Assembly (NCBI GenBank): GCA_003598085.1
Contig: QZKU01000042.1
Coordinates: 1 to 64,000, forward strand
DNA from: Candidatus Abyssobacteria bacterium SURF_5
GTDB lineage: Bacteria; Abyssobacteria; SURF-5
Direction of reading: 5' to 3'
Length of the DNA: 64,000 bases
Below are positions 24,847 through 35,025 of this stretch, piece by piece; positions within the stretch are counted from its first letter, which is position 1, and each line of letters begins with the position of its first letter. Position numbers and translations under genes: made by a program. The notes beneath the pieces were generated by a model. The model searched no databases, was not told the DNA's origin, and saw only the letters and a list, made by a program, of their open reading frames with translations.

Positions 24847-26759
24847 ATCTGCGACCGCGAAATCTTCTGAGAGATCATATTGTGACCATGCATCCTAAAA
24901 AATCGTGGGCCGAGAAGCAGCGGTCTTCGGGAATATCTTTCGCGGCTGCCGCGGCGGGAAGTGAATTATTCCTGCCGGCGGTGCTGATCTTCGGCATGGC
25001 CTTTATCGCCAATTTGAATGTGCTACAGGCCGGTTTCGTCTGGGATGACAGGGCGATCATTCTCGGCAATCCTCTCATTGTCAGTTGGAAGCATCTGCCC
25101 GGTCTGTTTCGTCAACCATTCCTGGGGATGTACTATCGTCCGGTGGTTATCGCATCATTCATGGCGGACTATCAGCTTTGGGGATTCAGCCCGTGGGGCT
25201 ATCACCTGTCGAATCTCCTGCTTCACTGCGCGAATGCGCTCATCGTCTTCTTTCTCCTTTTCCGCCTGACGCAGAACAGGCGATTGGCATTTCTGACCGC
25301 GCTTCTTTTCGCCGTTCATCCGGCGCACAAAGGAGTGGTGGCTATCGCTGATCGAACGGGAATCCTTTCTGCCTTTTTCTTCCTGCTCTCGCTCTTATTG
25401 TATCTCCGCTATTGCCAGTCGAAAAGCAAGAGAGCGGCGATCACACTGTATTTCGGGGCATTGATCTCATGCGCGATCGCATTCTTTTCGAAAGAGGAAA
25501 CTCTCGGACTTCCGCTCATCCTCCTGGTTATGGACCGGTTGGTTCCAGAGCGAAGAAAAAATGGCCTCCTCCGCCTTCTCATAAATTGCACGCCTTTTTT
25601 CTTGCTGGCTTTCATGTACGTGGGAATACGTACAGCAGTGCTGGGAGCAGGGACGGGATTTCTTTCTGCTTTTTTCATTAAGCCGCTCGCCAGGTTGATT
25701 ACTCTTCCGGTCGTTTTCCTTGATTATCTTTTGATCCTGCTTTTCCCGCTGCACCTCGATTATGAACCCCGGACCCCCTTAGGCTCGATCGGAGAAATCC
25801 GTACCTTGCTCGGTTTTCTCTTCGCATGCATGGGCGCAGTATTTGCCTGGAAATCCCGGCGGACGAATGCCACTGTCTTCGGCCTCCTCTGGTTTCTCAT
25901 TGTGTTCCTTCCGATGAGCAACATCGTTCCCATATATCCGGAGGCCGCTCATACGCATCTGTTCACGCCAATCCATTTTCTGTATCTGCCCTCTATCGGC
26001 ATTTTCCTTTGCATTGCGGTCGCTTTCGATGTGTTTCTTCAGAAGATCGGCAGTTCGGGCGTCTTCCTCTTCTCGAAAGGAGCGGTAGCTGGTCTGCTCT
26101 GTTGTATCCTTTTTTTGCTGTCGCTGCTGTCGATGAAGCGCAACTTCATCTGGCAGGACGAACTGCGCCTCTATCGGTACATCGTTCAGATGCATCCGGA
26201 GAATCCGCGAATGAGACTGAACCTGGGAAATGTATGTCTGGAACGCGGGCATGTGGAAGAGGCGCTCAAGCATTTGAAGGAGGCGGTTGTGCTGGCGCCG
26301 GATCTCCCGATGTTCCGCAACAGTCTGGCGCTTGCATACAAGGAGAAATTGTGGCTGGATCGGGCGACTGAGGAACTTCAACAGGCGCTGCGGCTTGATC
26401 CTGATTCGGCCGGCTCATACATGAATCTTGCCGCCGTGTACCGGGCTCGCAAGGAGCCTTTGCCGGCGGTCTCCGCCGCGCTGAAAGCGGTAGCGCTTTC
26501 TCCTTCCTCGGCGGCGGCGCGGGTGACCCTGGGACTCAGCTACATGGATGCGAACAATTTTCGTGAGGCCGAGGACCATCTCCTGCTGGCGATCGAACTT
26601 GATCCGGCGAGCGCCGAGGCTCACAACAGCCTGGGGATTCTGTATGCGAGGGAAAAACGATATGATCTCGCCCGACAACACTGGGAAAAAGCACTGAAGC
26701 TGAGACCGCTGCCCGAAGCGATTGAAAACCTGCAGATGTTGAAGAAAATGGGGTATTAG
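24843..26759 (+). CDS. TMTC-like membrane protein with TPR repeats (copy 2)
   Basis: A paralogue of the preceding gene, up to 638 residues, it has the same WDD loop (AGFVWDDRAIILGNP), YYRPVVIASF, HPAHKGVVAIADRTGILSAF and C-terminal TPRs (about 455-638), with one or two more repeats than copy 1. The start is uncertain: TTG at 24843 overlaps the previous stop, while ATG at 24888 begins MHPKKSWAEK and is equally likely. No strong ribosome-binding site marks either. The two copies have clearly diverged, so the duplication is not recent. Confidence 0.85.
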   Translation: MNLRPRNLLRDHIVTMHPKKSWAEKQRSSGISFAAAAAGSELFLPAVLIFGMAFIANLNVLQAGFVWDDRAIILGNPLIVSWKHLPGLFRQPFLGMYYRPVVIASFMADYQLWGFSPWGYHLSNLLLHCANALIVFFLLFRLTQNRRLAFLTALLFAVHPAHKGVVAIADRTGILSAFFFLLSLLLYLRYCQSKSKRAAITLYFGALISCAIAFFSKEETLGLPLILLVMDRLVPERRKNGLLRLLINCTPFFLLAFMYVGIRTAVLGAGTGFLSAFFIKPLARLITLPVVFLDYLLILLFPLHLDYEPRTPLGSIGEIRTLLGFLFACMGAVFAWKSRRTNATVFGLLWFLIVFLPMSNIVPIYPEAAHTHLFTPIHFLYLPSIGIFLCIAVAFDVFLQKIGSSGVFLFSKGAVAGLLCCILFLLSLLSMKRNFIWQDELRLYRYIVQMHPENPRMRLNLGNVCLERGHVEEALKHLKEAVVLAPDLPMFRNSLALAYKEKLWLDRATEELQQALRLDPDSAGSYMNLAAVYRARKEPLPAVSAALKAVALSPSSAAARVTLGLSYMDANNFREAEDHLLLAIELDPASAEAHNSLGILYAREKRYDLARQHWEKALKLRPLPEAIENLQMLKKMGY

Positions 26760-26969
26760 AGGTCTGTGCGCAAACCGTCCGAATTTGACGGCGACAATAA
26801 ACGAATTCAGATGATTCTTGACAACCAATTCCATTTTTTGGTAGGGTAACTCCTTGAAAAGATGTATCGCAAGGAGGAATTTCTGAAGATGCGGCGGAAG
26901 GTTTAAGAAGAGGACCAGAAACGCTGTCGCACCCAAACCATCCCAGGCTGAGCTGATTGAAACGAATAT

Positions 26970-27842
26970 ATGATGCAAGAGGAACTGCCCGAGCAACTAA
27001 TCGAAAATATCGTTACGCTTCCGACGATCCCGGTGGTCCTGGCGCAACTGAATTCCGCCATCGCGAATGCAGACTCATCAGCCGCGGACATAGCGAAAAT
27101 CATATCGCACGATCCTTCAACGGCGACGAAAGTGTTGCGCCTGGCCAACTCGGCCTATTATGGGCTCCGCAACAAGGTTACGACGATCAACCATGCGGTC
27201 ACGATGCTGGGGTTTAACATTATCCGCAACCTCGTGACGACGGCCACGGTTTTTGACACTCCATATGACAGCGATATGTGCGGGCTCTTTGACCGCGAGA
27301 AGTTCTGGCAGCACTCGCTCGCGACGGGTTATTGCTCGCAGATTCTGGCGCGCGAAGCTCTTCATCTGGATCGGCGCAGCGACGACTTCTTTATCTGCGG
27401 TCTGTTGCACGATCTGGGCAAGATCATATTCGGGCAGTATCTGCAGGCACAATTCCAGGAGGCGCTGGAGGTAAGCCGGGATGAGGCCATCCCGCTCTTT
27501 GAGGCGGAAAAGAAAGTTATCGGCTGCACTCATACGGACGTGGGCGGCCTCCTGGCAAAAAGGTGGAACCTGTCTCAGGACATTATTTCGGCGCTAACGT
27601 ACCATCATTTGCCGCTGAAGGCGTCTGAGAAGGTACAAAATTATACGATTGTGACGCATGTTTCCGATTATCTGGTCAGAAAGAAACAGATCGGAGCGGG
27701 CGGCGGGAGCGATCCCGGCATCGATCAAGCAGCCTGGGAGACCTTGCGGCTGGATAAAAAAGCTGTTCCCGAGATACTGGTGGAAGTGCATAACCTTATG
27801 AATCAAGAGGGTTTAGAGCTAAGGAAGCCGGGAACCGCCTGA
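26970..27842 (+). CDS. HDOD-domain signalling protein
   Basis: This 290-residue protein is a single HDOD domain, the catalytically reduced HD relative used as a protein-protein output in bacterial signalling, motility and development. Typical features are LPTIPVVLAQLNSAIANADSS, KIISHDPSTATKVLRLANSAYYGLR and the HD-like LLHDLGKIIFGQ. There is no GGDEF or EAL partner. A TTGACA about 150 bases upstream, with a weak -10, may be its promoter. It is followed by a FlgM-like gene, which hints at a motility or sigma-28 link. Confidence 0.88.
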   Translation: MMQEELPEQLIENIVTLPTIPVVLAQLNSAIANADSSAADIAKIISHDPSTATKVLRLANSAYYGLRNKVTTINHAVTMLGFNIIRNLVTTATVFDTPYDSDMCGLFDREKFWQHSLATGYCSQILAREALHLDRRSDDFFICGLLHDLGKIIFGQYLQAQFQEALEVSRDEAIPLFEAEKKVIGCTHTDVGGLLAKRWNLSQDIISALTYHHLPLKASEKVQNYTIVTHVSDYLVRKKQIGAGGGSDPGIDQAAWETLRLDKKAVPEILVEVHNLMNQEGLELRKPGTA

Positions 27843-27928
27843 GATTTGGCGCAGGCGCTAAAGAAATCAGGAATTGTGCCGATAGATATAGTGAGAGAAT
27901 CACGAGGACAAGAAAAGGAGCAGCGTTC

Positions 27929-28222
27929 GTGGATATCAACCGAATAGATGGCGTTCACGAACCATCGCTGAATCAGGCGCGGCAGGAAGAGCAGCGGCGG
28001 CGTTCGACGGAGGATGTTCGGCCGGCGGATCAGGTGAATATTTCGCCGGAAGCCCAGAAGGCCGCCGATGTTGCGCGTTATGTGTCTCTTGCGAAGAAGC
28101 TCCCTGACGTTCGCCCCGAGAAGCTTGCCGAAGCCAAAGAACGTCTGGATGCTCAGTCCGTGCAGGACGATGAAAACATATATCGCACCGTAGCCCGCCG
28201 AATGCTGGACGACCTGCTGTAG
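27929..28222 (+). CDS. flgM: FlgM-like anti-sigma factor
   Basis: The 97-residue protein matches the FlgM pattern: a disordered, charged N-terminus, then DQVNISPEAQKAADVARYV, LPDVRPEKLAEAKERL and a C-terminal helix ending VARRMLDDLL. FlgM binds and inhibits the flagellar sigma factor FliA. It starts at GTG after AAAAGGAG, 86 bases after the HDOD gene. No flagellar structural gene is in the window, and the N-terminus is longer and more polar than in enteric FlgM. Confidence 0.72.
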   Translation: MDINRIDGVHEPSLNQARQEEQRRRSTEDVRPADQVNISPEAQKAADVARYVSLAKKLPDVRPEKLAEAKERLDAQSVQDDENIYRTVARRMLDDLL

Positions 28223-28285
28223 AGAAGACTCCTCAAGCTTACCTTTGCGTAAACCTGCCACAGGGAAAACTTTTTTGGACGCGAT

Positions 28286-29263
28286 CTAAGGGTATTTCCC
28301 CATTCTGACGGTTATTTGCGGCAGAGATGCCACGACGACGTCTCCGATGATCTGCAGAGATTCAGGGTTCACCTTGTCGAGGGTATCCTCCGGCGAATGC
28401 CAGAATTCATTTGTACGTGACGCGGGGCCATAATGAAAATCGATGATGTTCAGAGCCGGAATTTTTCTCTTCAGGAAGGGGAGGTGGTCGTTTTGAATCC
28501 AGGCCGGCGCGGTAGTGAATTGTTTTTGATAACCCATGCGTTCGGCGGTATTCCACACGATGTTTCTCAGCCAGCGCGTTGAATACAGTTCGGTCTCGAT
28601 TGAAAGATGCGAATCGCCCACCATATCAAGGAGGATCATCGCCTTCACGTTCTTGATCTCACCCGATGCCTGAAGTCGATCGACATAATGGTTGCTTCCG
28701 TACAGGCTGTCGGCGGGGCTCCATTTGACGAAGGCTTCTTCGCCGTCAAAGAAAACCAGCCACAGGGTCGTCCCCGTTTGTTTTGGCTGCAGACATTGCG
28801 AAAGTTCGAGCAAGACCGCCGTTCCCGAGGCGCCGTCATTTGCTCCGACGAATTCGAACCCATTGAATAATTTAGTGTCGTAATGGGCGCCCACTATGAT
28901 TACGTCGCTGGATAAGCCGGGCAAAACGCCGATGATATTCTTCATCTTCTTTGTGCCGAGTGGCGTTCGAGCCTCGAACGGCTGCTCCTTGACATCAACA
29001 CCATTGACACGCAGGTGATTCAAGATGTAGTCCTGTGCCCTGGCCGCTGCGGGAGTTCCGGGCACCCGCGGCCCCAGCTTCACCAGAGAACGAAGATGCT
29101 CAAAGGCCCGATTCCCATTGAACGAGCACGCTGTTCTTTCGGCGGTCGCGTTCGTTGGTTTGAAAGCGAGGTATCCGGCTGTAAGAAGGGCGCACAGAAC
29201 GGCAAGCAAAGCAAGCGCCGATGTTTTACAGAAAATCTCCAGGATGATCCGAAGGGATTTCAT
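28286..29263 (-). CDS. M28-family glutaminyl-peptide cyclotransferase-like enzyme
   Basis: This 325-residue exported or membrane-anchored protein has one N-terminal hydrophobic segment (about 8-32). The zinc-site sequences IVGAHYDTK, GANDGASGTAV, FFDGEEAFVKW and MVGDSHL are those of the M28 fold, and EEAFVKWSPADSLYGSNH is especially close to glutaminyl-peptide cyclotransferases, which make N-terminal pyroglutamate. A late WHSPEDTLDKV provides the last ligand region. It overlaps the upstream DUF2723 gene by 38 bases, so the two form an operon. Confidence 0.82.
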   Translation of the reverse strand: MKSLRIILEIFCKTSALALLAVLCALLTAGYLAFKPTNATAERTACSFNGNRAFEHLRSLVKLGPRVPGTPAAARAQDYILNHLRVNGVDVKEQPFEARTPLGTKKMKNIIGVLPGLSSDVIIVGAHYDTKLFNGFEFVGANDGASGTAVLLELSQCLQPKQTGTTLWLVFFDGEEAFVKWSPADSLYGSNHYVDRLQASGEIKNVKAMILLDMVGDSHLSIETELYSTRWLRNIVWNTAERMGYQKQFTTAPAWIQNDHLPFLKRKIPALNIIDFHYGPASRTNEFWHSPEDTLDKVNPESLQIIGDVVVASLPQITVRMGKYP

Positions 29264-30710
29264 GTATTCCTCTCCCGGTCATGAAGAAGACGGGTCGTGA
29301 CGAATTCAGGGCCGCCATGGCCTCGGGGTTTGCCGCGATCCGCTCGCGATAATCATCGGTTTCGGAATGCAGCACGAGGGCAAGGTCGGGTCGTATGCCC
29401 TCGACGTATTGCGCATATTTCATGAGCGTGAAGTAAGTCCATGAAGTGACAATGACCGAATTCTCCGGGAGTCGCTCGTTGATGAGGTTGATGTACTCCC
29501 TGCCCCTGCGCTCACGACGCCAGTCGATTGTCGGGAATGAGCAGCCGGCTTCAACGCTCCATTGGAGGAATCGGGATGAGGGGAAGATGAGATATGCGGT
29601 GACGGCCCAGGCGGCAAGCAGAGTCCAGAAAGCGACATGAGAGCCTGCCGGGGACTTGCGGCTGATCCAATCGCGCATCGCATCAGCCCCGGCGGCGATC
29701 CAGACAGCGGAAACGATGCAACTGGGAATGAGGTAATGAAAAAAGGAGAAGTAATAGCTGAAGTTGGTCAGGTAGAGCGAATTTGCGGCCTGGATCAAGC
29801 CGAGAAAAATAGATATCCGCCAGTTGCGTTTCCAGAACGTGAGGATGCCGGCGATCAATAAAGGAATCATGATATGGAAGCTGCCCAGATAGACTTTCAG
29901 AAGATAGAGGGAGCTCCTGGCGATTGTCCCAAAGCCGCTGAACGAAGCCGGATTGTGCGAGAGTCCGAGGACGTAATACAGGAGACTCACGGGAGTCGTC
30001 GGAGAAGAAAACGTATCGAATGGCGGCGCCACGGTCGCGCGATGCATCATCCAGATATATGGAGCAAGCCCCAGCGCGAAGAGGCACCCTCCCAACAACA
30101 GATTCCTTGGCTGCAACTCATTTCTTTTTGTGAGCACGAGCCAACCGATAGCGGGCAGGTGCAGCAGATTCTGCATATGCGCCGTCCAACTCAGGCCGAA
30201 GACGAGCATGCCGGCCAGGAAATGGAGGCGTGATCCCCGGATTAGGAACAGGCTGAACAGGAGGATGTACGAGGCTGTCAACATACCCGCGAAAGCATGC
30301 ACGTTCGCGGACTCGGCTCGCGACCAGAGGACGGGGGAGAACCCAAGAACTATTCCGCCGAAAATCGCTAATGAATCCTTTTCCAGCAGGACGCGAATGG
30401 TCAAGGCGGCGAGCATGACGGTTATCGCGGCGCTTGCTGCGGAGAACATATTGAGCCGATACGCCACGGTGCCGACAGGCAGAAAAGAGAACAGTTTTCC
30501 CGCGACCACTGTGATCGGATAACCGGTTTGATGGCAGACGCCGATCAGGTACGACTGAGCCACCAAATCTGCGCTGTCACCGGTAACGATGTCGGGGGCC
30601 AGAAAATGACGATATATAAGAAAGAAGAATAAGGCGGCGCCCGCGCAGGCGATATATGTGGTTCGAGGTAGTGAATTCATCTGGCGTTTTGAGATCTTGC
30701 GGCCCCCCAT
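29226..30710 (-). CDS. DUF2723 polytopic membrane protein
   Basis: The roughly 494-residue protein has about ten membrane helices and a soluble C-terminal tail. The N-terminal loop VTGDSADLVAQSYLIGVCHQTGYP resembles the DUF2723 family (GT-C superfamily-like, possible protein or lipid glycosylation), with its acidic residues and HQTGYP. I take the ATG at 30710; an ATG two codons upstream overlaps the predicted transcription start. Its C-terminus (EGIRPDLALVLHSETDDYRERI) is soluble and periplasmic by prediction. Confidence 0.75.
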   Translation of the reverse strand: MGGRKISKRQMNSLPRTTYIACAGAALFFFLIYRHFLAPDIVTGDSADLVAQSYLIGVCHQTGYPITVVAGKLFSFLPVGTVAYRLNMFSAASAAITVMLAALTIRVLLEKDSLAIFGGIVLGFSPVLWSRAESANVHAFAGMLTASYILLFSLFLIRGSRLHFLAGMLVFGLSWTAHMQNLLHLPAIGWLVLTKRNELQPRNLLLGGCLFALGLAPYIWMMHRATVAPPFDTFSSPTTPVSLLYYVLGLSHNPASFSGFGTIARSSLYLLKVYLGSFHIMIPLLIAGILTFWKRNWRISIFLGLIQAANSLYLTNFSYYFSFFHYLIPSCIVSAVWIAAGADAMRDWISRKSPAGSHVAFWTLLAAWAVTAYLIFPSSRFLQWSVEAGCSFPTIDWRRERRGREYINLINERLPENSVIVTSWTYFTLMKYAQYVEGIRPDLALVLHSETDDYRERIAANPEAMAALNSSRPVFFMTGRGIHEIPSDHPGDFL

Positions 30711-30718
30711 TGACATTA

Positions 30719-30727
30719 ATTATATCA
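30719..30727 (-). promoter_or_regulatory. Extended -10 promoter of the DUF2723 gene
   Basis: On the minus strand TATAAT (30724 to 30719) is preceded by TGA, the extended -10 form. Transcription would start near 30712, essentially at the start codon 30710, so the mRNA would be leaderless. Confidence 0.45.
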
Positions 30728-30834
30728 TGGCGATTAACAACGGTTGAAGGCAATAACGATCATCCGGTTGACATGTGAATCAAAATTCGCGAGAATAGTT
30801 AGTAGAAAAACGTTTGTTTGCGGGAGGTGAAGCA

Positions 30835-31092
30835 ATGCCGACATATATCTATAAGGCCAGGAACGGCGGCTGTTCTTTCTGCAAAAAATCCTTCGAGCAA
30901 AAGCAAGGAATACAAGAAGCGCCTTTGTCAATCTGCCCCCAATGCGGCGCGGCGATCGAAAGAGTCATTTGCGCGCCGAACCTGATGACGGGGCGAAGCG
31001 AGAAGTCGATCCTTTCCGACGGCAACCTCCAGAAGCACGGGTTCACGAAATTAATAAATGAGGGTGGCGGAAAGTTTCGCAAGACGTGGTGA
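30835..31092 (+). CDS. FmdB-type zinc-ribbon protein
   Basis: This 85-residue protein has an FmdB-like zinc ribbon: MPTYIYKA start, then CSFCKKSFE and CPQCGAAIERV giving two CxxC pairs. The family is a putative regulatory or chaperone-like ribbon; the role is unproven. GGGAGGTG eight bases upstream fixes the ATG at 30835. The last 40 residues carry a basic tail. Confidence 0.8.
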   Translation: MPTYIYKARNGGCSFCKKSFEQKQGIQEAPLSICPQCGAAIERVICAPNLMTGRSEKSILSDGNLQKHGFTKLINEGGGKFRKTW

Positions 31093-31138
31093 CTTTTCCG
31101 GGAGATGAGGGAGGGCTCAGTTCCAGCCGAACGCCTTC

Positions 31139-31429
31139 TCATTTATCCAGTTCTCGATACAGAATCCATTCGAGATCGGGGCCCTTTCGATCCAGATAGA
31201 TTTCGAAGACGCGCCCTTCCCGAGTCAGCACCTGAAAATACGTGCGGTGGCGGCGCAGCTTCCATGTTTTCCGCTTGGGCGAACCGGGAGGGAATCCCCA
31301 GTCCTGCCAAATCCTGATGATTTTCTGAATGTGGAACTCTTTCCCGCGCCAGGTAAAGGCCACCGGTTGTACGGGCTCGCCTGCGCCCTCGATCTCGATT
31401 TTTTCAGAGAAGATTTCCATGAGGATCAC
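31139..31429 (-). CDS. DUF6504-like small protein
   Basis: The 96-residue protein is beta-rich with many aromatic and basic residues (PVAFTWRGKEFHIQKIIRIWQDWG, HRTYFQVLTREGRVFEIYLDR, EWILYRELD). This is the DUF6504 pattern, of unknown function, often found beside DNA-repair genes. It overlaps the previous gene as ATGA and ends an operon that contains uvrA. Confidence 0.7.
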   Translation of the reverse strand: MILMEIFSEKIEIEGAGEPVQPVAFTWRGKEFHIQKIIRIWQDWGFPPGSPKRKTWKLRRHRTYFQVLTREGRVFEIYLDRKGPDLEWILYRELDK

Positions 31430-33369
31430 GTGATCGAGCGCCCTGACTCTTCACCTTTGTTTTTCGTTTTTGCGAGCGCCCAAATGGACAGCAGAGTCGC
31501 TTGCAGAACGATGCCGGCAACGCCCAGCATTTTCCAATGATCGGCGAGAATATCCGCCAGAAATGAAAGCTGGTTCTGCTCCTTCAGGGCCCAATTCTTT
31601 TCACCAGCCCAGCCCCAGTTATTGCGGATGATCAGGAGAGGGAACCAGAGTATCAGCAAGTTCTCCGCCATAATCGGCAAGACGAGCAGGAGCTTCAGTT
31701 TTCTCGGGAAATCGGCTGCGATCCGCGCAAGGAAAAGCAATGTCAGAACAACGGCTGTCGCACTGCCGGCGCTTATTGTTCCGTGTATATATATCTCGTG
31801 AACTGTGATTATTCCGCCAAGATAGCCGGCAATCGCCATCCAGTACAACAGGTATGCGCCGGCAAGTTTATCATCGTCAGGGATCCGCTCTGCGCTGGAT
31901 CTTTTCTTGACCGAGAGAGCGAAAAATGCCAAACCTAAAGCAACTGCACCTGCTCCGAAGTAGCCTGCGAACATTTTTCTCGCGAAATCCGGGTGATTAA
32001 AATAGCGGGGGAAAAAGTTCTGCCCGAAATTCTGTCCCGCCAGAAGGAAGCCCGCAATCAATGCCGCCCACAGTGAAAGCACGAGCAGCGGGAGGCGAAC
32101 GCGCTTTCCATGAAGCGATTGCACAAATGGGGCATCTTCCCGCGTGCGCGAGATTCTGTATACGATGGCGGCCAGCGCCGATGCAAAAAGCGTCGCAGTG
32201 CCGATGCCGAAAACAGAGTTGTACGAGAGCGCCTGCAGGTTCTGGAGGAATCGCAGGTAGTCGAGATTTTGCCCCGCGATGTCGTACAGAAAGAGCGGCG
32301 AGAACATAGCGGCAAGGACATGATACGTAAAAAGGGTGACATATCCAGCCAATCCACCCACAGCGGCTGGACGCTCATAATAGGAAAGAAACGTTCCAGC
32401 AACCCCGAAGAAGCGGGTGGACCAGGCAAACCAGATGCCGTCGATGATGAAAAAACAGACGACACAGGCGATCCCCATCCGAAGCGCTCTTGCCGGTTCT
32501 CTTTTTACAGCGGGCAAGAACATGTCCACGAGAATCACGACGGTAGAGAACAACGAAGACTGATGCGCGAGGAATCCGGCCCAGATCAGCACAAAAACCG
32601 GTAAGGCAGCTTGTATATCGGGGAACCGGTGCTGTTTCCGATTGATCAGATAGAAATATGCGGCTGCCAGTGCAAAATATGCGGCAAACAGTTTTGGCCA
32701 GGGATACCAGCTATTGTGGACGAGCGACGGCGAGAAAAACAGGGCGGCCATAATCAATAAGGTTCTTTTTCTGCCGGTGAGATGAGCGCAGAGCGCGAAG
32801 GCCGGCAACACGAAGATCGAGTTGAGAAGAGAGGCCGCAAGCTGATAGACCCAGAAATGATCGCCGAAGATCGAGAGGAAGAAAGCGGTGTTGAGGTTGA
32901 GCAGCGGAGTTCGGGAGGCGAAGTTGTACATCCCGAGCCACAGGTGGTCGTGGGTGATCTTGCCGAGATACATCTGCGAAAGACTGTAGTGCTGCCACCA
33001 ATCGAAGTACCAGAAACCACCGAGATAGATCGGGAATGCCGCCTGAAGCAGCAGGATAAGCGCCAGGAACAGCGTGCCTATCACCAATGGCAGCCTGTAT
33101 GTTTTTTCGGGGCCGGTTGTTCCTCGAAGCGCTGGAATAATTGAAAGGACCATTAGCGCGAGAATCAGCGTGTGAAGCGCGAACTGAGGGAGGCCAAGAG
33201 CATGAGTGACAAAAGCAATTCCTCCGATTAGAAGCGACGCGGCTGCGGGCGCGAGGACGGCGGCATCAATCGAGCTGAAGCGATTCAGCCGCCGCAGATG
33301 AAAGAAAGGGGCGGCATATGCGAGCGCAATCGCCGCGAGAGTAATCATTATATGGATGATTTCGCGCAT
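31426..33369 (-). CDS. Polytopic membrane protein, GT-C-like
   Basis: A 647-residue protein with roughly 14 hydrophobic segments. The first periplasmic loop (YFDWWQHYSLSQMYLGKITHDH) and the NLNTAFFLSIFG segment resemble GT-C-type glycosyltransferases acting on lipid-linked sugars, but no family is certain. It starts nine bases after the neighbouring GT39-like gene and overlaps the DUF6504 gene at its end, so all three are co-translated. Confidence 0.65.
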   Translation of the reverse strand: MREIIHIMITLAAIALAYAAPFFHLRRLNRFSSIDAAVLAPAAASLLIGGIAFVTHALGLPQFALHTLILALMVLSIIPALRGTTGPEKTYRLPLVIGTLFLALILLLQAAFPIYLGGFWYFDWWQHYSLSQMYLGKITHDHLWLGMYNFASRTPLLNLNTAFFLSIFGDHFWVYQLAASLLNSIFVLPAFALCAHLTGRKRTLLIMAALFFSPSLVHNSWYPWPKLFAAYFALAAAYFYLINRKQHRFPDIQAALPVFVLIWAGFLAHQSSLFSTVVILVDMFLPAVKREPARALRMGIACVVCFFIIDGIWFAWSTRFFGVAGTFLSYYERPAAVGGLAGYVTLFTYHVLAAMFSPLFLYDIAGQNLDYLRFLQNLQALSYNSVFGIGTATLFASALAAIVYRISRTREDAPFVQSLHGKRVRLPLLVLSLWAALIAGFLLAGQNFGQNFFPRYFNHPDFARKMFAGYFGAGAVALGLAFFALSVKKRSSAERIPDDDKLAGAYLLYWMAIAGYLGGIITVHEIYIHGTISAGSATAVVLTLLFLARIAADFPRKLKLLLVLPIMAENLLILWFPLLIIRNNWGWAGEKNWALKEQNQLSFLADILADHWKMLGVAGIVLQATLLSIWALAKTKNKGEESGRSIT

Positions 33370-33378
33370 ATGTACGAG

Positions 33379-35025
33379 CTAGCCTGCTCCCCCACCGGTA
33401 GGCGAATCCCGTCTCGGTCGAATATAAATCAATGCGTTCGCCTCTTTCGTCAATAGATCATACCCGTTCTGCGCCACGGCCTCAAGATAGATGCTTTGCC
33501 ACCAGTGCATGCAGTTGCCGGCAACGACCACCTGCACGCGCGGGTCGGCGATGGCGCGGCGGAGATCGTCTTTGCGCAGCAACTTTAAAGCGTCGGCGGT
33601 TTCAGGGGGAATATCTTCGGAAACGCCGATCGAAATCTGATTTTCCATTTTTGGATAGATGGTTCTGTCGGCAGAAAGGAGGTAACCGGGCCAGGAGCTT
33701 ACCACCGGCGATCCCTCGCTCGATGATTCGACTATAGCGGCTATTTTGTTAGCGGTGGCGATAGACCAGTCGTTTGGATCGCTTCCGTCTGGAATGCCGG
33801 GAACATTACGACCTTTGAAAAATAAGGAATGGACGCGTGGAGCCGCCGCTGTCGCGGCGAGGAGTGCAATGAGGGCAATGGAAGCGCATATTATCTTCCG
33901 CATTGCTGCCGGCAGAGGACGACTATAGGCGTGAATAGCCTGGAGCAGCGAGAGGGCCAGGAACGGGACGAGTACGCAGAAGTATTGTCCGAAGGTTGGC
34001 GTGGGCAGCAGCGAGGCGATTCCGAGAAGCGCGGCTGCAGCCGCGGCCAATTTTCCGCTGTCGCTCATGCGTTTCCACGCGATAATGGCAACCGGAAACG
34101 CGGCGAACAGAAGGGACAATTGTGTGGGGCGAAAAGTTCCGGGGCTGAAGACAAGTTTTCGCACTACCTCGAACTTTTGCGGCAGGTCCCCGACAAATCC
34201 CGCGGGATCACGAAGGGCGTGATACGTCACGTTATCGAAGAGGAACTGTCGGGGCGCCAGACAAAGGAGGATAAGGGACGGAATCAGCCCGAGAACGAAT
34301 CCAGTCGAGAAATCCCTGAAGGCTGCGAGGCGGCGCCGATCAATCTGTTTCCAAAGAAAAAAGAGCAACGCAGGCGCGGCGGCAAGAAAGAAAAGACGGG
34401 TTTGCACGCTGAGCGCCAGGAGAAACCCTGCGGCGCCGAATCGATATTTTCCTTTGTACTCTCCGAGCAAGATGATGCTGCTGAAGAGAAGGGACGTCGA
34501 GAGAGCATACGTTTTAGCGGTAAGGAAGAAAAGGAGCACGGAGAGATTCAGCGTGTATAGCAGGAAAGCGGCGACAGCGAGCAGCCGGCTACTTGTTGTC
34601 TTTTCGACCGCCCACACGAGAAGTGCGCCGGTTGCGGCTGAGAGGAGAGCAGAAAAGATACGGCCTGCTTCCCATGTATAGCCGAACAGGCGCATCCAGC
34701 AGCCGTACAGGTAGGGCAAAAGCGGCATCTGCTGATAGAAGACGTCTCTGTAGGGTATCGCTCCTTCAGAGAAGACGATTTTCGAGATGTAGAGATAGAA
34801 TCCTTCGTCGCTGTCAATGAGCCGGCGTACTGCCAAGAGCGAGAAGAAGGACAATTGGATCAGAAAAAGGAGGGTGAAGGGGATCAGCCGGCGAAGGCGG
34901 GATGCGCTTTCTATCGTTTCGACTTCATCCCGCATTGTTTCCGGCACAGGCGGAGAGCCTGCGGGCGAAGCGGCGGGTTGTGATGACAGCCGGGGATTAG
35001 ATGGCACTGCCGGTTCCGACGACAC
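33379..35025 (-). CDS. GT39/ArnT-like membrane glycosyltransferase
   Basis: This 548-residue protein has a Pro/Ser-rich cytoplasmic head (1-40) and about 11 membrane helices. The first outer loop, [20 protein letters not shown] followed by [18 protein letters not shown], is the signature of GT39/83 dolichyl-phosphate-mannose-type transferases with the catalytic Asp-Glu pair. It would transfer a sugar from a polyprenyl phosphate donor on the periplasmic side. Its start lies 29 bases inside the end of uvrA. Confidence 0.82.
   Translation of the reverse strand: MSSEPAVPSNPRLSSQPAASPAGSPPVPETMRDEVETIESASRLRRLIPFTLLFLIQLSFFSLLAVRRLIDSDEGFYLYISKIVFSEGAIPYRDVFYQQMPLLPYLYGCWMRLFGYTWEAGRIFSALLSAATGALLVWAVEKTTSSRLLAVAAFLLYTLNLSVLLFFLTAKTYALSTSLLFSSIILLGEYKGKYRFGAAGFLLALSVQTRLFFLAAAPALLFFLWKQIDRRRLAAFRDFSTGFVLGLIPSLILLCLAPRQFLFDNVTYHALRDPAGFVGDLPQKFEVVRKLVFSPGTFRPTQLSLLFAAFPVAIIAWKRMSDSGKLAAAAAALLGIASLLPTPTFGQYFCVLVPFLALSLLQAIHAYSRPLPAAMRKIICASIALIALLAATAAAPRVHSLFFKGRNVPGIPDGSDPNDWSIATANKIAAIVESSSEGSPVVSSWPGYLLSADRTIYPKMENQISIGVSEDIPPETADALKLLRKDDLRRAIADPRVQVVVAGNCMHWWQSIYLEAVAQNGYDLLTKEANALIYIRPRRDSPTGGGAG

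Noticed and set aside
28238-28275. Possible intrinsic terminator after the FlgM-like gene
   Set aside because: The stem CCTG-CCA-CAGG has only four pairs and is separated from the T-run by several bases, too weak to call.
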